Part shown: positions 60,101 to 64,000 of the stretch, piece by piece
Numbering within the stretch: the first letter of the stretch is position 1
Layout: each line of letters starts with the position of its first letter
Source: Vitrella brassicaformis
Taxonomy: Eukaryota > Sar > Vitrellaceae
Assembly: GCA_001179505.1 (NCBI GenBank)
Contig: CDMY01000385.1
Location: 62,001-126,000 of the forward strand
DNA: 64,000 nucleotides
Reading direction: 5' to 3'
Made by a program: the position numbers and the translations under genes
The notes under the pieces: generated by a model
Databases searched by the model: none
What the model saw: only the letters and a program-made list of their open reading frames with translations
Told to the model about the DNA's origin: nothing

Positions 60101-63100
60101 TGAGACACAGCTTATCACCGCTCTCTGGTGTCCGTCTGGAACAGGTTCTGCGCTGCTGGGTGCATGAGAACTGCCGCGTGTTCGGCGATCGTCTGATAGA
60201 CGATCCCGACCGGCAGTGGCTACGCAAGACGCTCCTGCACCAGTGCGATATCAACTTCGACACGGAAGAGCAGGACATCTTTGTTCGCGAGCGGCTGATC
60301 TTCGGAGACTTCATGGTGCCGGGAGCAGACATACGTCACTACCAGGAGATTGAGGACCTGGACAAGATGAAGTCGGTGATCGAGGAGTACCTGGAGGACT
60401 ACAACAACGTCCACACACACGGCATGCCGCTCGTCATGTTCCTCGACGCATGTGAACACATCACACGCATATGCCGCGTCCTCCGACAGCCCTCGGGCAA
60501 CTGTCTGCTGCTGGGTGTGGGCGGTAGCGGACGGCAGTCTCTCAGCCGGATGGCCTCGTTCATGATGGAGTGTGCGTGCTTCCAGATTGAGGTCGGCAAG
60601 GGATACGGCATGAACGAGTGGCGAGACGACCTCAAACGGTGCCTGATGAAGTCGGGCGTGGAGGGCAAGAACCAGAGCTTCCTGTTCACGGACACGCAGA
60701 TCATCAGAGAGGCCATGCTGGAGGACGTCAACAACGTCCTCAACTCTGGCGACGTGCCCAACCTCTACCGCCTCGAGGACATGGACGCCATCATGACGGC
60801 GTGCCGCGGCATGTGTCAGCAGCTGGGGCTGCAGCCCAACAAGACCAACATCTTTAACTGCTACCTCACGAGGGTCAAGAAGAACATCCACGTTATCCTC
60901 GCCATGAGCCCAGTAGGCGCTCAGTTCCGGACTCGGCTGCGAATGTTCCCCTCTCTCGTCAACTGCTGCACCATCGACTGGTTCTCAGAGGTACAGAGAC
61001 ACGCATACGCATACACAGGTGCATATGTCTCTCTATGTCATATTGATGAATCGATCGACCAGTGGCCCGCCGAGGCGCTGTATTCGGTGGCCAAGCAGCA
61101 GATGATGCAGTCCGACCTGCGGCTGTCCAACCTAGAGGGCGTGCTCAACATCTTCCGCACCATCCACCAGTCTGTCGAGCAGATGTCCACCCGCTTCCTC
61201 AACGAGCTGCGGCGGTACAACTACGTCACACCCACCTCGTACCTCGAGCTGCTCTCCACTTTCAAGACCATCATGGAGCTCAAGAGAGACGAAATCGGCA
61301 CGTTCAGGAAGAGATTCCAGACCGGTCTGGACAAGCTGGGTGACGCGGCCGACCAGGTGGCGCAGATGCAGGCGCAACTCACAGAGATGCAGCCGCAACT
61401 GGCGCAGACACAGAAGGAGGTATGACTTTGATGAAGGACACGTGGTTGAGCGATTCGAGTGTATATTAGTTGCCTTGATGCATGTGCTGTGCACAAATAC
61501 AATACAGGTAGGTGAGAAGATGGTCGTGATTGAGGGCGATAAGGCCAAGGCCGATGAAACCAAGAAGATTGTCGCCAAGGAGGAGGCTGAAGCTACCGTA
61601 AGAAATACACACACGGACCACATGCATCCTTTCAACGCAGGCCGACAACAGCCCATCTGATTGCCTGCAGGCCAAGGCAGCCGAGACGCAGGCCATCAAG
61701 GACGATGCCCAGCGGGACCTCGACGAGGCCCTGCCCGCACTTGAGCAGGCAGTCGAATGCCTCAAGAGGCTCAAGGCCGACCACATCCGTGAGGTCAAGT
61801 CACTTGGCAAGCCGCCACAAGGCGTCATCCTCTCTATGGAGGCCGTCTGCATCATGTTCCAGGTCAACAGCAGCCAGACAAACAGATGGAGAGAGGGCGG
61901 GGGCAAGAGTGCTGGCAGCATCGTGATGTGATGGGTGGGTATGTCTGTGGTCAGATCCCGCCAGTCAAGAAAGCCGACCCGAACAATCCGGCGGGCAAGA
62001 AGATCGACGACTACTGGGAGGCGTCGCAGGCCAAGCTGCTCAAGGACCCGAAGAAGCTGCTAGACGACCTCATGAACTTCGACAAGGCACGTCCACCACA
62101 ATACCTCCCATGCCCTTGGTGTCCATATGTCTCCATCTGTATCTGTATGTGCTGCCTTGTTGATAGGATAACATTCCCGACTCGGTGATCACCAAGATCA
62201 AGCCATACATCGACCGTGAAGACTTTGACCCCGCGGCCATCAAGAAGGCCTCTGTGGCGTGCGAGGCCATCTGCATGTGGGTGCGGGCCATGGACAAGTA
62301 CTACCACGTCTCCAAGGTGGTCGAGCCAAAGCGCGTGCTGCTCCGCAAGGCAGAGGCCGAGCTGCAGGTCACCATGGGCCAGCTCAACGAGGCCAAGCGC
62401 CGCCTGCAAGAGGTAGTCGACAAGATCGAGCGGCTGGAGGCCGAGTACAACTCGGCTGTCGAGAAGCAGGACCAGCTGGCACGCGACATCGAGGACTGCC
62501 AAGTGAAGCTGGACCGCGCTCAGAAGCTGATTGGCGGTCTGGGCGGCGAGAAGGCCCGGTGGACAGAGCAGGTGCAGATGCTGGGTGCCCAGTACGAGCT
62601 CATCCCCGGCAACGCCCTGGTGGCGTCGGGAATGGTGTCCTACGCGGGGCCCTTCACATCCCTCTACCGCGGGGAGCTTGAGAAGGGCTGGCTGAACGCC
62701 CTCAGGGACGCACAGATACCACACACAGAAGGGACCTCAATGAGCAGCTTCCTCGGTGAGCACTGAGTGGACGCAAGGGCCGTGTGTCCGGATGGATGTG
62801 TATGTGTGTGTGTGCATCGATGTGCTTCATGCAGGTGAGCCGGTGAAGATCCGTGTGTGGAACGCTGCCGGTCTGCCGAATGACGGCCTGTCGATCGAGA
62901 ACGGCATCATCATCGACAAAGCGCGACGCTGGCCGCTCATGATCGATCCACAGGCAGAACGGACAACCAACTGTCGTGCTGCAATCCATCCACCCATCAA
63001 CGTGTCCTTTGCATTTGTTGTGTCTCATGGCAGGGTCAAGCCAACCGATTCCTCAAGAACATGGGCAAGCAGACGCCGGAGGGCATCGACGTGTGCAAGC

Positions 63101-64000
63101 TGTCGCAGACTTCGTTCCTGCGTACTCTGGAGCTGGCGATTCAGTTCGGCAAGTGGCTGCTGCTGGAGAACATCGGCGAGGAGCTGGATCCCGCTTTGGA
63201 GCCGGTACTGCTGCAGCAGAAGGTCAAGGACGGCACCAGCTACGTCATCAGACTGGGAGACAAGACCGTCACCTGGACGGATACATTCAGGTCAGCTGAG
63301 CCAAGCCATCAGTCTTGACTGACTGACTGACTGAGACACACTCAATCCAATCTACTGCCTTCCTCTCCTCGCTGTTGTCAGGTTTTATATGACGACCACA
63401 CTGCCCAACCCTCACTACCCACCCGAGACATCCGTCAAGGTCACTCTCCTCAACTTCGCCATCACACGCGAAGGTACGAAAAGGCACTTATCCAATGTGC
63501 GTTGCGTTGCCTATCCCTCGTGTGTGTGTATGCAGGTCTTGAGGAGCAGATGTTGGGTCTGGTGGTGGCCAAGGAGGCGCCCGACCTGGAGGAGAAGAAG
63601 AGCGCCCTCGTGCAGTCCAACGCCAAGATGCGCAAGGACCTCAAGGACCTCGAAGACGAAATCCTGAGGCTCTTGTCGACGTCAGAGGGCAACATCTTGG
63701 AGGACGAGACACTCATCAACACACTCGCCGCATCCAAGAAGACATCGGAGGAGATCAACGAGAAAGTCAAGGAGGCGGAAATCACAGAGAAGGAAATCGA
63801 TGCAGCACGGTCGGTGCGCACAACACGCATATCTAATCGATTGGGCATCCTCTCTGTGTTGTTTGTGTGTCGCTTTGTCAGAGAGTCCTACCGGCCGGTG
63901 GCGTATCAGGCGAGTGTGCTGTTCTTCTGTATCGTGGACCTGGCCAACATCGACCCCATGTACCAGTACTCTCTGCAGTGGTTCCAGTCGCTCTTTGGCA
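51175..64000 (+). CDS. DNAH1: Axonemal inner-arm dynein heavy chain, DNAH1-type, incomplete at the right edge
   Basis: This is the motor subunit of a flagellar inner-arm dynein, driving microtubule sliding by ATP hydrolysis. More than 30 exons cover roughly 3,000 residues. The start [20 protein letters not shown] (ATG 51175) is in an exon ending at 51270. The tail and linker run to about 56.8 kb ([17 protein letters not shown], then [20 protein letters not shown]). AAA1 has P-loop [18 protein letters not shown] and Walker [12 protein letters not shown]2 has [12 protein letters not shown], followed by [20 protein letters not shown], a DNAH1 signature. AAA3 has [12 protein letters not shown] and [21 protein letters not shown]4 has [12 protein letters not shown], with Arg in place of the usual Lys. 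Stalk helix 1, the microtubule-binding domain and stalk helix 2 run from about 61.0 to 62.5 kb. AAA5 begins near 62.6 kb, with [16 protein letters not shown] at about 62.87-62.92 kb. AAA6 and the C-terminus lie beyond the window. No stop or frameshift interrupts it. Confidence 0.95.
59181..59223. repeat. 23-bp tandem duplication in an intron of the dynein gene
   Basis: The unit CGGGAGCAGAAACACAGCCA plus a 3-base spacer occurs twice, just after the donor at about 59174. It looks like a recent duplication and leaves the splice sites intact. Confidence 0.85.

Overview
The window is 64 kb of nuclear DNA from a eukaryote, very probably a photosynthetic alveolate. Genes are split by many short introns (mostly about 65-150 bp, GT-AG). 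Exons are GC-rich and intergenic DNA is full of 4-bp microsatellites. The gene content mixes a flagellar inner-arm dynein heavy chain, a PPR protein with an N-terminal hydrophobic leader as expected for a secondary plastid, an alveolate-style CCCH zinc-finger protein, a TEY MAP kinase and the splicing factor CWF19L2. A chromerid such as Vitrella brassicaformis fits best, but that assignment is inference; no rRNA, plastid gene or tRNA is present to fix it.

Layout: a WDR82/Swd2-like WD40 gene (minus, cut by the left edge) is head-to-head with a DUF1254/DUF1214 gene (1.4-3.6 kb). A charged coiled-coil gene (minus, 4.1-6.9 kb) is head-to-head with an unrecognised proline/acidic-rich gene (7.0-9.8 kb). 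A 4.3-kb gene-free stretch holds a perfect 35-bp hairpin. A CCCH-type gene (minus, 14.2-15.9 kb) is head-to-head with the PPR gene (16.0-20.3 kb). A secreted GH26-like glycosidase (minus, 21.4-23.4 kb) and an aminoglycoside-phosphotransferase-type kinase-like gene (minus, 23.8-25.4 kb) follow; the latter is head-to-head with CWF19L2 (25.5-28.8 kb). A small conserved-looking gene (minus, 29.2-30.4 kb) comes next, then about 10 kb of microsatellite-rich DNA. A Ser/Pro-rich gene (minus, 40.3-41.4 kb) is head-to-head with the MAPK (41.6-44.6 kb). Another 6 kb of microsatellite DNA precedes a DNAH1-type dynein heavy chain (51.2 kb to the right edge, incomplete).

Two structural signals stand out. 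First, ten of thirteen clear genes form five head-to-head pairs with only about 75-235 bp between start codons, pointing to shared bidirectional promoters. Second, a module of about 140-155 bp occurs twice in inverted orientation (25461-25601 and 50732-50885), each time beside gene starts. It carries splice donors on both strands and may supply leader exons to neighbouring genes, including DNAH1. The genes do not form one pathway: they cover housekeeping functions (splicing, histone methylation, organelle RNA), flagellar motility, signalling and a secreted carbohydrate enzyme.

All exon boundaries were read by eye from reading frames and GT/AG sites. Coordinates given for CDS features are start codon to stop codon including introns.
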